Positions 25,121 through 35,227 of a stretch of DNA of 64,000 nt are shown here, piece by piece (the stretch's first letter is position 1; the number at the start of each line of letters is the position of its first letter). The stretch spans positions 124,001-188,000 of the forward strand of contig NZ_JAGGPF010000010.1 in NCBI RefSeq assembly GCF_018613935.1. Reading direction: 5' to 3'. This DNA comes from Agromyces sp. ISL-38. GTDB lineage: Bacteria > Actinomycetota > Actinomycetes > Actinomycetales > Microbacteriaceae. The position numbers were made by a program, and so were the translations under genes. Below the pieces are notes generated by a model. It was given only the letters and a program-made list of their open reading frames with translations, ran no database searches and was not told the origin of the DNA.

Positions 25121-26923
25121 ATGACCACGGAATCCATCCCCGTGCCGTCGCCCACCGCACCGCCCACCGGTGCGCCCGAAAAGATCACCGGCGCCGAGGG
25201 CGTCGTGCGCTCGCTCGAGATGCTCGGCATCACCGACGTCTTCGGCCTGCCCGGCGGCGCGATCCTCCCCGTCTACGACCCGCTGCTCGACAGCAAGAAG
25301 CTCCGTCACATCCTCGTGCGTCACGAGCAGGGCGCCGGCCACGCGGCAGAGGGGTACGCATCGTCATCCGGCAAGCTCGGCGTGACGATCGCGACCTCTG
25401 GCCCCGGCGCCACGAACCTCGTCACGGCCATCGCCGACGCGCACATGGACAGCGTGCCGATCCTCGCCATCACAGGCCAGGTGTTCTCCAACCTGATGGG
25501 CACCGACGCGTTCCAAGAGGCCGACATCGTGGGCATCACGATGCCGATCACGAAGCACTCCTTCCTCGTGAAAGACCCCGCCGAGATCCCCTCGACGATC
25601 GCCGCGGCCTACCACATCGCCACGACCGGCCGCCCGGGCCCCGTGCTCGTCGATATCACCAAAGACGCCCAGCAGGCCTCGTTCGAGTTCCACTGGCCGC
25701 CGAAGATCGATCTGCCGGGGTACCGCCCGATCATGAAGGCGCACGGCAAGCAGGTCGCCGCGGCGGCACAGCTGTTCGCTGAAGCGAAGCGCCCCGTGCT
25801 CTACGTCGGCGGCGGCGTCATCCGTTCCCGGGCGTCCGCCGAGCTCATCGAGCTCGCCGAGGCGACCAATGCGCCCGTCGTCACCACCCTCATGGCGCGC
25901 GGCGCGTTCCCCGACTCGCACCCGCAGCACCTCGGCATGCCGGGCATGCACGGCACCGTGCCCGCGGTCATCGCGCTGCAGGAGGCCGACCTCCTCATCG
26001 CGCTCGGCGCACGGTTCGACGACCGCGTCACCGGCAAGTCGGCACTCTTCGCGCCGAACGCCAAGGTCGTGCACGTCGACATCGATCCGGCCGAGATCTC
26101 GAAGATCCGCACCGCCGACGTGCCGATCGTGGGCGATGCGAAAGACGTGATCGTCGACCTGCTCGCGGCCTACCGCGAGGCGACCCGCACCACGACGCCC
26201 GACGTCGCCGAGTGGTGGGCCACCCTCGACGGGCTGCGCTCGGAGTTCCCGCTCGGCTTCTCGACCCCCTCCGACGGTCTCCTCGCCCCGCAGCTCGTGA
26301 TCCAGCGCATCGGCGAGCTCACCGGCCCCGAGGGCGTCTACGCCGCGGGCGTGGGCCAGCACCAGATGTGGGCCGCGCAGTTCATCAAGTACGAGCGCCC
26401 GAACTCCTGGCTGAACTCGGGCGGTGCGGGCACCATGGGCTACGCGGTGCCGGCGGCGATGGGCGCGAAGGTCGCCGAGCCAGACCGGGTCGTGTGGGCC
26501 ATCGATGGCGACGGATGCTTCCAGATGACGAACCAGGAGCTCGCCACGTGCACCCTGAACGACATCCCGATCAAGGTCGCCATCATCAACAACTCCTCGC
26601 TCGGCATGGTGCGCCAGTGGCAGACGCTCTTCTACGACGGCCGCTACTCGAACACCGACCTGAACACGGGTCATGACACCGTTCGCATCCCCGACTTCGT
26701 CGCACTCGCCGAGGCATACGGCGCACTCGGCATCCGAGTGACGAAAGAGGATGAGATCGACGCGGCGATCAAGCTCGCGCTCGAGACGAACGACCGCCCC
26801 GTCGTCATCGACTTCGTCGTGAGCGCCGACGCGATGGTATGGCCGATGGTGCCGCAAGGCGTCTCGAACAGCTACATCCAATACGCGAGAGACCACTCGC
26901 CCGCATTCTCTGAGGAGGACTAG
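25121..26923 (+). CDS. ilvB: Acetolactate synthase, large subunit
   Basis: A 600-residue thiamine-diphosphate enzyme catalysing the first common step of branched-chain amino acid synthesis. Seen: [16 protein letters not shown], the catalytic Glu in [15 protein letters not shown] (about 67-81), [21 protein letters not shown], the FAD/central domain LGMPGMHGT, and the diphosphate-binding [17 protein letters not shown] ... [13 protein letters not shown] (about 465-510). The N-terminal 20 residues are Pro/Thr rich and poorly conserved. An AGGAA site precedes the ATG, and ilvN follows after 2 bases. No attenuator or T-box is visible in the short 43-base leader. Confidence 0.96.
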   Translation: MTTESIPVPSPTAPPTGAPEKITGAEGVVRSLEMLGITDVFGLPGGAILPVYDPLLDSKKLRHILVRHEQGAGHAAEGYASSSGKLGVTIATSGPGATNLVTAIADAHMDSVPILAITGQVFSNLMGTDAFQEADIVGITMPITKHSFLVKDPAEIPSTIAAAYHIATTGRPGPVLVDITKDAQQASFEFHWPPKIDLPGYRPIMKAHGKQVAAAAQLFAEAKRPVLYVGGGVIRSRASAELIELAEATNAPVVTTLMARGAFPDSHPQHLGMPGMHGTVPAVIALQEADLLIALGARFDDRVTGKSALFAPNAKVVHVDIDPAEISKIRTADVPIVGDAKDVIVDLLAAYREATRTTTPDVAEWWATLDGLRSEFPLGFSTPSDGLLAPQLVIQRIGELTGPEGVYAAGVGQHQMWAAQFIKYERPNSWLNSGGAGTMGYAVPAAMGAKVAEPDRVVWAIDGDGCFQMTNQELATCTLNDIPIKVAIINNSSLGMVRQWQTLFYDGRYSNTDLNTGHDTVRIPDFVALAEAYGALGIRVTKEDEIDAAIKLALETNDRPVVIDFVVSADAMVWPMVPQGVSNSYIQYARDHSPAFSEED

Positions 26924-26925
26924 AC

Positions 26926-28496
<1,571 letters not shown>

Positions 28497-28522
28497 CGCG
28501 AGACTCCGCTTCACCGCTACGA

Positions 28523-28556
28523 GACGGCGGGGTCGGCTCCGGCTGGCCCCGCCGTC
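28523..28556 (+). terminator. Terminator of the ilv operon
   Basis: 10-base arms GACGGCGGGG and CCCCGCCGTC enclose a 14-base loop, 26 bases after the ilvC stop. A nearly identical hairpin follows the repeat lipoprotein gene at 33206. Confidence 0.75.
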
Positions 28557-28575
28557 GGCGTCTCCGGGCGACGGC

Positions 28576-31500
28576 TCAGCCGCCAGCCGATCCGAACCCG
28601 CACGTCGAGCGATAGGGTGCGATCGCGCCGAGGTGCTCCTCCCACTCCTCGCGTGTGAGGTCGCGTCCCGCGATCCGGCATGCCGCTTCGACCTGGCTCT
28701 CGGGGTCGAGGTCCCACAGCTGCAGGCCGTCCGAGCGGACCACCGCGAGCTCACGGCCGTCGGGGCGCAGCGACGCCGCGAACCCCTCCCCGCCCGCCGT
28801 TGGGATCGCGTCACCGAGACGCAGGCCGCTCGCGAGGTCGTATAACGAGGCCGACCCGTCGATCCCCGTCGCCAGCAGGGTGCGGCCGTCCACGCTCGCC
28901 TGCAGCGTTCTCGTGCCGGCGGCGGTGCTGGGCAGCGAGCCGATCACGGCGAAGTCGTCGATCGCGTAGGTCAGCAGTCGGGTGCCCTCGGCGCCCACCA
29001 CGACCGCGTCGCCCACGACCGTGGTGATCTCCGGACCCACGAGTTGAGCGGCGGCGAACTCGCCCCGGTCCGTGTCCAGGATCCTCGTGGTGAAGACACC
29101 GTCGTTGCTCCACGTGGTCACGAGCAGGCGGGAGCCGTCCGACAGAGGACTGACCGAGGTCGGCCCCAGGCGGCTGTTGAGCTGGAAGGGTCCGGTGAGT
29201 CGTTCGCCGGTGATCGGATCGAGCACCCACAGGTATCCGTCCGCGACGACCATGACCCGTCGGCCGGAGGTCCACGTCAGCCCGGTGGACGACTGGTCGG
29301 GGATCTCGCTCGGAAGCACCTCGCCCGTCGTCGCGTCGAGCAGGGCCAGCTCCGTGCCGCCATCCAGGTTCACGAGCAACGAATCGACGCCCGCCCAGAC
29401 GGGACCGACCGCACCGTCGGGAAGCACGAGACGGCTGGAGTCGCTGCGCGGATCCCAGACGTGCACCCGAGATGAGCCATCCGTGACGAGCACGGAGGAG
29501 CCATCCGATCCGTACCCGCCCACCGTGGTCGATCCGCGTGCGATCACCCGGGTGATCGCACCTCTGCCGTCGACGGCCCACCGGGAGAGCACCGGTTCGT
29601 CCGTTCCCACGATCACGAGCTCGGACCCGTCGGGACCAGGGAAGACGCCCGCTGCGCGCTGCGGGAGCGGTGCGGTCGATGCTCCAGTCGCGAGGTCGTA
29701 TTGCAGGACATCGCCGGCCTCGTTTCCGCACCACACCGCCCCAGGTGTCGTGGAGACCGACAGCGTCGTGCACGCCGACGGCCACCGGTCGATCTCATGG
29801 CTCCATCGCAGCGCGCCCGAGGTCATGTCCAACGCGATGACTCCCGAGTCGCCGGCGGCGATGAGCGTGGAGCCGGCCTGCGCGATCGCACTGTTCGCGA
29901 AGCCGGACGGCACCGCGAATCGAGGGCCGGGAACGTTCGTTCGAAGGTCGACGATCCCGACGGCATCGGTGGATCCGATTGCCAGCCGGTCGTCATCAAG
30001 GAAGGCCACCGAGGCGGCACCGGCGCCTCGCGTCCAATCGCGCGCCGCAACCGGGTACTCGATGCGGGAGACCTGCATGGATTCCAGGTCGATCGCGCGG
30101 AGTCGGCCATCGCGACCGGCGACGGCGGCGAACGATCCCGTGGAGTCGACGGCCACACGGTTGGCGGCGACGCTCAACCTCACGGGCGGACCGATCGGAT
30201 CGCCCGAGGCGAGGTCCACGGCGAGGAACTCCGACACGCCCGGCTGATAGGAGGCCGAGCCGGGGACGACATATCTCACCACGACCGCGGTCCCGCCGTC
30301 CGCGCTGACTTCGACGAACGGCCGGGCTGTGAACGCGACCGTGCTCGGCGTGATCGCGAGGTCCCGTATGGGCCGAGCCGTCTCGATGTCGTAGATCGCC
30401 GCGGTTCCGTCGTCTCGCACGACGACGGCCTCATCGGTTCCCGGGATGGGGTGTGCGACGAACCGCTCCGTGTCCGGGATGGTGGAGGTCCGGAGGAGAC
30501 CGGGGGACGAGGTGAAGGTTCCCATGAGTGCGGTTCGGGGCCGTGGGTCGTCGGGCCAGCGGGTGTGCGCCTCGACGGCGAGGAGCGCCGCGACCGCACG
30601 CTGCGACGACCGCAGCGCGAGCGAGGTGCCGACGATGTCCTCGATGTCCGCCGACTCGCGGTGCCGTGCCGCGTCGCCGGCACCGCGCACTGCGAGGATG
30701 GTGGCTGCGATGGATGCCACGACGAACACGGCCGCGCTCGTGAGCAGGATGCGTCGGAGTCGGGTCTGGCGCAGTTCGCGTCGGGCGTCTTCGGCGGCGC
30801 GATGCTCCTCGGCGAACTCGCGCTCCGCAGACAGGTCGAGGAAGTCGGATTCGGTGCCGGTCAGGTCCGGCGAGGATGCGTTGCGCCATTCGAGCGCGGT
30901 GCGCAGGCGTGCCCCGCGGTAGAGCTCGTCCGCCGGCCGTCCTGACTCATCCCATGATTCGGCCGCGGCGGTCAGGCGCGCGAGGGTGCGCGCGCCCTCC
31001 GCATCCTCCTCGAGCCAGGAGTGCAGGCGCGGCCAGGCGGTGGCGAGAGATTCATGGGCGACCGTGATCGTCGCGCCGGCCACGCTCACCAGACGTGCGT
31101 CCACGAGCCGCGTGATGATCGCGGACCGATGCGCGTCCGCGCGGAGCGGGCCGACCAACACCCGGCGCTGAACGGTGCGTCCATCGGGCGTGAGAGAGAC
31201 GAGACGCCGCAGGAGTGCCTGGCACTGGATCCGCTCTTCCGGAGACAGCCCGGCGTACAGCTCTTCGGCCGACCGGGCGATCGCTCCGCTGATGCCGCCG
31301 ACCGACTCGTAGGCCTCGACCGTGAGTACCGCGCCCTCGCGTCGCCGCCAGGTCTCCGCGAGCGCATGGGAGAGGTGGGGGAGCACGCCCAGTTCGCCGA
31401 CGGCGTCGCGGAGTATGAGCTCGGTGAGGCCGTGTTCCACGCGTAGACCCGAGTATCGAGCGGGTTCCTCGATCGCAAGACGAAGGGCCTCTGCACTCGG

Positions 31501-32697
31501 GGGGCCGAGGACGACGAGTCCCTCCCGGACGAGCGGACCGAGCAGGGGGTCGGCCACGCAGCGATCGATGGCGTCGGAGCGCAGCGTGAGGATGACGTCG
31601 TGTCCGGTAGCGACGACCTGCGCGACCGACTCGCAATAGGCGGCGATTTCGTCGGGCGGCCACCCGAGCTGGAAGAGCTCCTCGAACTGGTCGATGATGA
31701 CGACGTCGCCCGTGCGCCGACCGGTGCCGGGCGTGATGAGCACCGGCCCGCGGCCGCGGTCTCGGAGGCGGGGTACGACCCCCGCGAGAACCAGCGAAGA
31801 CTTGCCGCTCCCCGACGGCCCGACGACGGTGACGAGATGCGCCTCATCGAGGCGATCGAGCACCTCGGTGATCTCGGGGTCGCGGCCGAAGAAATCGGCT
31901 GCGTCGTCGGGCGTGAAGGGTCGCAGCCCTTTGTACGGGTTGCCGGCCCGCGCCGCGCGGGGGGCGGGCGGAGGATTGATCCGCGGGTCCTGACGGAGGA
32001 TCTCGGTCTCGAGTGCCGAGATCTCCAGGCCGGGGTCGACGCCCAACCGGCTTCCGAGCTCGTCGCGAAGGCGGCGGAGCGCGGCCAGCGCATCCGCCTG
32101 GCGACCGCTTCGATACAACGCGAGCGCGAGGATCGACCAGCGGCGCTCCGAGAGCGGCTCGGCACGCACGAGGCCCTCGGCCTCCGCGATCACGCTGTGG
32201 TGCTCGCCGCAGTCGAGGTGCGCCTCGAGCAGATCCTCTTCTATCGCCCGCCTGATCTCGTCGAGCCGTGCGGCCTCGACGGACGCGGGCGGCCACGCGG
32301 CGACGTCTGAGAACGGCGGACCACGCCAGAGCGCGAGCGCCTGCTCGTATCCCGTGATCGCCCGTTCCGGATCGCCCTCGCCCTGATGCCCGCGGGCTCG
32401 ATCAACGAGACGCTGGAAGCGCACGGAGTCGATCGTCTCCGTCGCGACGCCGAGCGCGTACCCTTGCGTGGTCGTCAGGATGCTCTGCGATCCGAGCCGC
32501 CGACGAACGCGGGACACGAGCGCCTGCACCTGCTTCGGCCATGTTCGGGGAACCGTGTCACCCCAGCAGGCCTCTGCGAGCTCGCCGGCGCGTACTTCGT
32601 GCCCTGGGTTCACCGCCAGTGCGGCGACCACCGCCCGCTCCTGCGGGCTGAGCGCCCCGGCATCCGTCGAGAGCGCCCCGAGCACATTGATGCTCAC
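28576..32697 (-). CDS. Membrane-spanning SARP regulator with STAND NTPase and beta-propeller
   Basis: A 1373-residue multidomain regulator. Residues 1-85 are a winged-helix DNA-binding domain of the SARP/OmpR type; 86-236 are a bacterial transcriptional activation domain (BTAD); 253-645 are a nSTAND1-type NTPase (NPYKGLRPFTPDDAADFFGR at 253-272, Walker A VVGPSGSGKSS at 291-301, Walker B DVVIIDQFEELF at 331-342). A single transmembrane helix spans about 650-671, and about 720-1340 form WD40-like repeats (a beta-propeller), predicted outside. The GTG at 32697 was chosen because homologues begin with a short strand such as SINVLGALS; the frame stays open upstream only through antisense of the lipoprotein gene. 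It is divergent from that gene. Confidence 0.88.
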   Translation of the reverse strand: MSINVLGALSTDAGALSPQERAVVAALAVNPGHEVRAGELAEACWGDTVPRTWPKQVQALVSRVRRRLGSQSILTTTQGYALGVATETIDSVRFQRLVDRARGHQGEGDPERAITGYEQALALWRGPPFSDVAAWPPASVEAARLDEIRRAIEEDLLEAHLDCGEHHSVIAEAEGLVRAEPLSERRWSILALALYRSGRQADALAALRRLRDELGSRLGVDPGLEISALETEILRQDPRINPPPAPRAARAGNPYKGLRPFTPDDAADFFGRDPEITEVLDRLDEAHLVTVVGPSGSGKSSLVLAGVVPRLRDRGRGPVLITPGTGRRTGDVVIIDQFEELFQLGWPPDEIAAYCESVAQVVATGHDVILTLRSDAIDRCVADPLLGPLVREGLVVLGPPSAEALRLAIEEPARYSGLRVEHGLTELILRDAVGELGVLPHLSHALAETWRRREGAVLTVEAYESVGGISGAIARSAEELYAGLSPEERIQCQALLRRLVSLTPDGRTVQRRVLVGPLRADAHRSAIITRLVDARLVSVAGATITVAHESLATAWPRLHSWLEEDAEGARTLARLTAAAESWDESGRPADELYRGARLRTALEWRNASSPDLTGTESDFLDLSAEREFAEEHRAAEDARRELRQTRLRRILLTSAAVFVVASIAATILAVRGAGDAARHRESADIEDIVGTSLALRSSQRAVAALLAVEAHTRWPDDPRPRTALMGTFTSSPGLLRTSTIPDTERFVAHPIPGTDEAVVVRDDGTAAIYDIETARPIRDLAITPSTVAFTARPFVEVSADGGTAVVVRYVVPGSASYQPGVSEFLAVDLASGDPIGPPVRLSVAANRVAVDSTGSFAAVAGRDGRLRAIDLESMQVSRIEYPVAARDWTRGAGAASVAFLDDDRLAIGSTDAVGIVDLRTNVPGPRFAVPSGFANSAIAQAGSTLIAAGDSGVIALDMTSGALRWSHEIDRWPSACTTLSVSTTPGAVWCGNEAGDVLQYDLATGASTAPLPQRAAGVFPGPDGSELVIVGTDEPVLSRWAVDGRGAITRVIARGSTTVGGYGSDGSSVLVTDGSSRVHVWDPRSDSSRLVLPDGAVGPVWAGVDSLLVNLDGGTELALLDATTGEVLPSEIPDQSSTGLTWTSGRRVMVVADGYLWVLDPITGERLTGPFQLNSRLGPTSVSPLSDGSRLLVTTWSNDGVFTTRILDTDRGEFAAAQLVGPEITTVVGDAVVVGAEGTRLLTYAIDDFAVIGSLPSTAAGTRTLQASVDGRTLLATGIDGSASLYDLASGLRLGDAIPTAGGEGFAASLRPDGRELAVVRSDGLQLWDLDPESQVEAACRIAGRDLTREEWEEHLGAIAPYRSTCGFGSAGG

Positions 32698-32711
32698 ACC
32701 TGCAGTGTGAG
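32693..32711. promoter_or_regulatory. Palindrome over the regulator start codon
   Basis: CTCACAC-CTGCA-GTGTGAG is a perfect 7-base inverted repeat with a 5-base centre, overlapping the GTG start of the SARP/STAND gene. A protein bound here, or the hairpin in the mRNA, could limit its expression. Confidence 0.4.
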
Positions 32712-32742
32712 AGCTGCGTGAGGCGGTGTCAATGGCGGAGCG

Positions 32743-32823
32743 CCGGCGTTCATACCGTGCTGATACCGGCGGCCACCGGCGTTCATACCGTGCTGATACC
32801 GGCGGCCACCCGCATTCATACCG
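32743..32823 (+). repeat. 33-bp tandem repeat with SARP-type phased boxes
   Basis: A 33-bp unit beginning CCGGCGTTCATACCG occurs twice perfectly (from 32743 and 32776) and once partly (from 32809). Inside, the octamer T(C/G)ATACCG appears five times; the ATACCG cores start at 32752, 32763, 32785, 32796 and 32818, i.e. at steps of 11, 22, 11 and 22 bases. Direct repeats spaced by 11 bases on one DNA face are the known binding pattern of SARP activators. The last box ends 8 bases before a weak -10 (CAACGT, 32832-32837). Confidence 0.75.
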
Positions 32824-32844
32824 GCCCTCGTCAACGTGGAGAGC

Positions 32845-33183
32845 ATGGAACACACACAGAACACCCGCAAGTTCCTCGCCGCCGGTCTCGTACTCGTCGC
32901 GGCCACGGTCGGTCTCGCAGGCTGCGCAACCGCATCCCCTGCTGCCGACCCCGGCCTCCATCGCATGCTCGTGCGTGAGAGTGCCGACCGGTATGTCGAC
33001 GAACTCATCGAACGTGCCAACCTCGACTCCACGCACCGCATGCTCGTGCGTGAGAGTGCCGACCGGTACGTCGACGAACTCATCGAACGTGGCAACCTCG
33101 ACTCCACGCACCGCATGCTCGTGCGTGAGAGTGCCGACCGGTATGTCGACGAACTCATCGAACGTGCCAACGCCGCTCGCTGA
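32845..33183 (+). CDS. Small lipoprotein with three identical 25-residue repeats
   Basis: A 112-residue predicted lipoprotein. MEHTQNTRKFLAAGLVLVAA is followed by a lipobox LAGC (lipidated Cys at about residue 27). The mature part is almost only three tandem copies of a 25-residue unit containing LVRESADRYVDELIER and ending ANLDST; the three 75-base DNA copies (from 32959, 33034 and 33109) differ at about three positions. Each unit should form an amphipathic helix. The family is unknown to me. A GTG at 32836 is an alternative start; the ATG fits the SARP-type promoter upstream and would give a leaderless mRNA. Confidence 0.8.
   Translation: MEHTQNTRKFLAAGLVLVAATVGLAGCATASPAADPGLHRMLVRESADRYVDELIERANLDSTHRMLVRESADRYVDELIERGNLDSTHRMLVRESADRYVDELIERANAAR
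32959..33180 (+). repeat. Three 75-base tandem coding repeats
   Basis: Units start at 32959, 33034 and 33109. The first and second differ only at CAT/CAC, TAT/TAC and GCC/GGC codons; the third ends with AACGCC in place of AACCTC. Such near-identity means recent amplification, and copy number may vary between strains. Confidence 0.9.
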
Positions 33184-33205
33184 GCGGTCCCCACACTGCA
33201 CCCCC

Positions 33206-33243
33206 ACGGCGGGGTCGGCTCAGGCCGGCCCCGTCGGTGCGTT
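33206..33243 (+). terminator. Terminator after the repeat lipoprotein gene
   Basis: ACGGCGGGGTCGGCTC then GGCCGGCCCCG can fold into a GC hairpin followed by GTTT. It is nearly the same sequence as the ilvC terminator at 28523-28556. Confidence 0.6.
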
Positions 33244-33281
33244 TCCTCCGGGAACGGGCCTCTCTCGCATGAGTTAGTAGC

Positions 33282-34037
33282 GTGGCAAGGGTGTCAGGAT
33301 TCCTTCCCGTCGAGATCGCCGTGCAGGATGCCGCGGGGGTCCGCATCGCGCTCAGCGGCGGTGCCGCCCGCGTCGAGCTCTGCCAGGCCCTCGGGCTGGG
33401 CGGGCTCACACCCTCGGCCGGGTCGATCGAGGCTGCCGCGGCGCTCGCGACGGAGGCATCCGTCACCGGTTTCGTGCACGTACTCGTGCGCCCGCGCGGT
33501 GGGGGGTTCGTGTACGACCGCGATGAGGTCGAGGCGACCGTGCGCGACATCCGCCTGGCCCGATCGCTCGGTGCCGATGGCGTGGTCGTCGGTGCGCTGA
33601 CGGATGCCGGTGCGCTCGACCTCGACGCGATCGCCGCGTTCCTCGACGCAGCAGACGGGCTCGACGTCACCGTGCACCGGGCCGTCGATGCCGCAACGGA
33701 TCCACTCGCGGCCGTCGCCGCGCTTGCAGGTACCGGCGTGCGTCGCGTCCTCACATCAGGAGGTGCAGCCGACTGCCGTGCCGGCCTACCCACGCTGGCC
33801 CGGATGGTGTCGGAGGCGGGCGGCGCGGTCGAGGTGATGGCCGGCGGCGGCGTCGGCGTCGACGACATCGGAGCGCTCGCGGCGGTCGGCGTCGACGCGG
33901 TGCATCTGTCGGCGCGTCGCCGCGACGGGCGAGGCGGACCGAGCGGGCCGGGCGGCGGCGAGATCGGCTTCGATGCCACCGACGCGGAGCTCGTGCGTGC
34001 GGCCGTCGCTGCGGCTCAATCCGCGGTGCGAGCGTGA
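33282..34037 (+). CDS. cutC: CutC family copper-homeostasis protein
   Basis: A 251-residue TIM-barrel protein. Family landmarks: RVELCQALGLGGLTPSAG (about 30-47), VHVLVRPRGGGFVYD (about 66-80), GADGVVVGALT, VTVHRAVDAATDP, GVRRVLTSGGAADC, EVMAGGGVGVDDI and the C-terminal VHLSARRR. Assigned roles in copper homeostasis are weakly supported experimentally in bacteria. It starts with GTG at 33282; the stop overlaps the GTG of a 49-codon ORF by 4 bases. Confidence 0.9.
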   Translation: MARVSGFLPVEIAVQDAAGVRIALSGGAARVELCQALGLGGLTPSAGSIEAAAALATEASVTGFVHVLVRPRGGGFVYDRDEVEATVRDIRLARSLGADGVVVGALTDAGALDLDAIAAFLDAADGLDVTVHRAVDAATDPLAAVAALAGTGVRRVLTSGGAADCRAGLPTLARMVSEAGGAVEVMAGGGVGVDDIGALAAVGVDAVHLSARRRDGRGGPSGPGGGEIGFDATDAELVRAAVAAAQSAVRA

Positions 34038-34183
34038 GCGGCGCTGCCGTCGGACCCGACGTGGACGAAGACGACCGCCGGAAGTCGGCGATGGAGAGCT
34101 GGGCCATCGAGGGCGCGCAAGTGGACTTCGAGTTCGGCGCCGCGCAGCCGCGGGTCGAGGGTCGTTGCCTGCCGAATGGCTAG
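34034..34183 (+). CDS. Possible 49-residue protein coupled to cutC
   Basis: A short ORF whose GTG overlaps the cutC stop (GTGA) and which ends TAG at 34183, 9 bases before the next gene. It reads VSGAAVGPDVDEDDRRKSAM, then an ESWAIEGAQVDFEFGAAQPR stretch. Third positions are almost all G or C, as in real genes of this genome. No family is recognised. It is supported only by codon use and translational coupling. Confidence 0.4.
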   Translation: MSGAAVGPDVDEDDRRKSAMESWAIEGAQVDFEFGAAQPRVEGRCLPNG

Positions 34184-34192
34184 GCTGAGGAC

Positions 34193-34678
34193 ATGGCCCG
34201 CGATTCCGACGACGACGCCCTGCGCTGGGAGGGCGACGACGATCCGACGCTCGCTCCGGGCTGGAAGACGGTCGGCAATCCGGCGACAGCTGAGCCCGAT
34301 GCACCCGCATCCGACGGCAACGGCACCGAAGCGGCATCCGACTCCTCGCAGCAGCAGTCAACAGGCCGGGCGGATGCCGCGTCGCCGACGGGCTCGGTCG
34401 AGCTCGTCGTGCTCGGGGTGCTCGGCGGCGTGTACCTGCTGTACGCGGTCGGCTGGATCATCGTTGCCACGCGGCTCTCGACCGGATCGGTCGATCCCGT
34501 CGCGCAGTTCATGTTCGGGCTCGGTGGCTGGCTGGCGGTTTTCGCGGTTCCCCTGTGGTTCGGGATCACGCTCTGGCTGTCGGCGGGTCGCTCCCGCGTG
34601 AGGATCCTCTGGCTCGTCGCCGGAGCGATCGTGCTCGTGCCGTTGCCGTTCCTGCTCGGAACCGGGGTCACCGCATGA
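34193..34678 (+). CDS. Membrane protein, function unknown
   Basis: A 161-residue protein with a long acidic, Ala/Ser/Pro-rich cytoplasmic N-terminus (residues 1-66) and three hydrophobic helices (about 70-92, 105-125 and 136-157). I do not recognise it; related actinobacterial genes often sit next to the downstream membrane protein, as here. The ATG is the first in frame. It overlaps the next gene by 4 bases (ATGA). Confidence 0.7.
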   Translation: MARDSDDDALRWEGDDDPTLAPGWKTVGNPATAEPDAPASDGNGTEAASDSSQQQSTGRADAASPTGSVELVVLGVLGGVYLLYAVGWIIVATRLSTGSVDPVAQFMFGLGGWLAVFAVPLWFGITLWLSAGRSRVRILWLVAGAIVLVPLPFLLGTGVTA

Positions 34679-35079
34679 GCGCGGGAGCAGGGGAGGAGTC
34701 GGTGCGCCGCGAGCGCGCCGAGATCGACGACGCATCGACGCCGCGATCGCGAGTGTCGGGCACTCCGCTCTGGCTGGCCGTCACGCTCGCCGTGCTCTTC
34801 GGTCTCTTCTACGCCTACGACGTGTGGGAGGCGCTCGGCAACCTCATCGGCATGTCGACGCTCGCGACTCACCTCGAGGTCGGCATCACCGGCTTCGGCT
34901 GGTTCCTCCTCGTGCTCGCCATCGTGCTTCCGCTCGCCCTGTTCGCTGGCGCCTTCGCGCTCGGTCGGCGTCGCGGCCCGCTCGTGCAGATCGCGTTCTA
35001 TGCGGTCGGGCTCGGTGTGTCGGCCGCGCTCAGCATGGACATCATCGCCGCGTTCACCCGCTGGGTGCCGCTCGCGTGA
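34675..35079 (+). CDS. Membrane protein, function unknown
   Basis: A 134-residue protein with a charged N-terminus (EESVRRERAEIDDAS) and three hydrophobic helices (about 31-51, 72-94 and 104-126). The start was chosen at the ATG that overlaps the previous stop; the frame is open further upstream but only inside that gene. It probably forms a complex with its translationally coupled neighbour. Function unknown. Confidence 0.7.
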   Translation: MSAGAGEESVRRERAEIDDASTPRSRVSGTPLWLAVTLAVLFGLFYAYDVWEALGNLIGMSTLATHLEVGITGFGWFLLVLAIVLPLALFAGAFALGRRRGPLVQIAFYAVGLGVSAALSMDIIAAFTRWVPLA

Positions 35080-35227
35080 CCCCCGTGCCAGCGCATCGCA
35101 GCGGCTGCAGGTGTCTCCCGCCGTCATGAAGTCGGAGCGCTCCGGCGGGCTCGGCTAGAGTTTCACGTGATTGCGTCAGCGATTGCGACGCTCGTCACCC
35201 CCCTCTGGCCAAAGGAATCGATTCGTC

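Noticed and set aside
32743-32823. The 33-bp tandem repeats as a small CRISPR array
   Set aside because: The copies are directly adjacent with no unique spacers, there are no cas genes, and the phased boxes explain them better.
32698-33207. An upstream extension of the SARP/STAND reading frame by 170 codons
   Set aside because: The extension is antisense to the repeat lipoprotein and repeats its pattern in reverse; the SARP domain begins naturally at the GTG at 32697.
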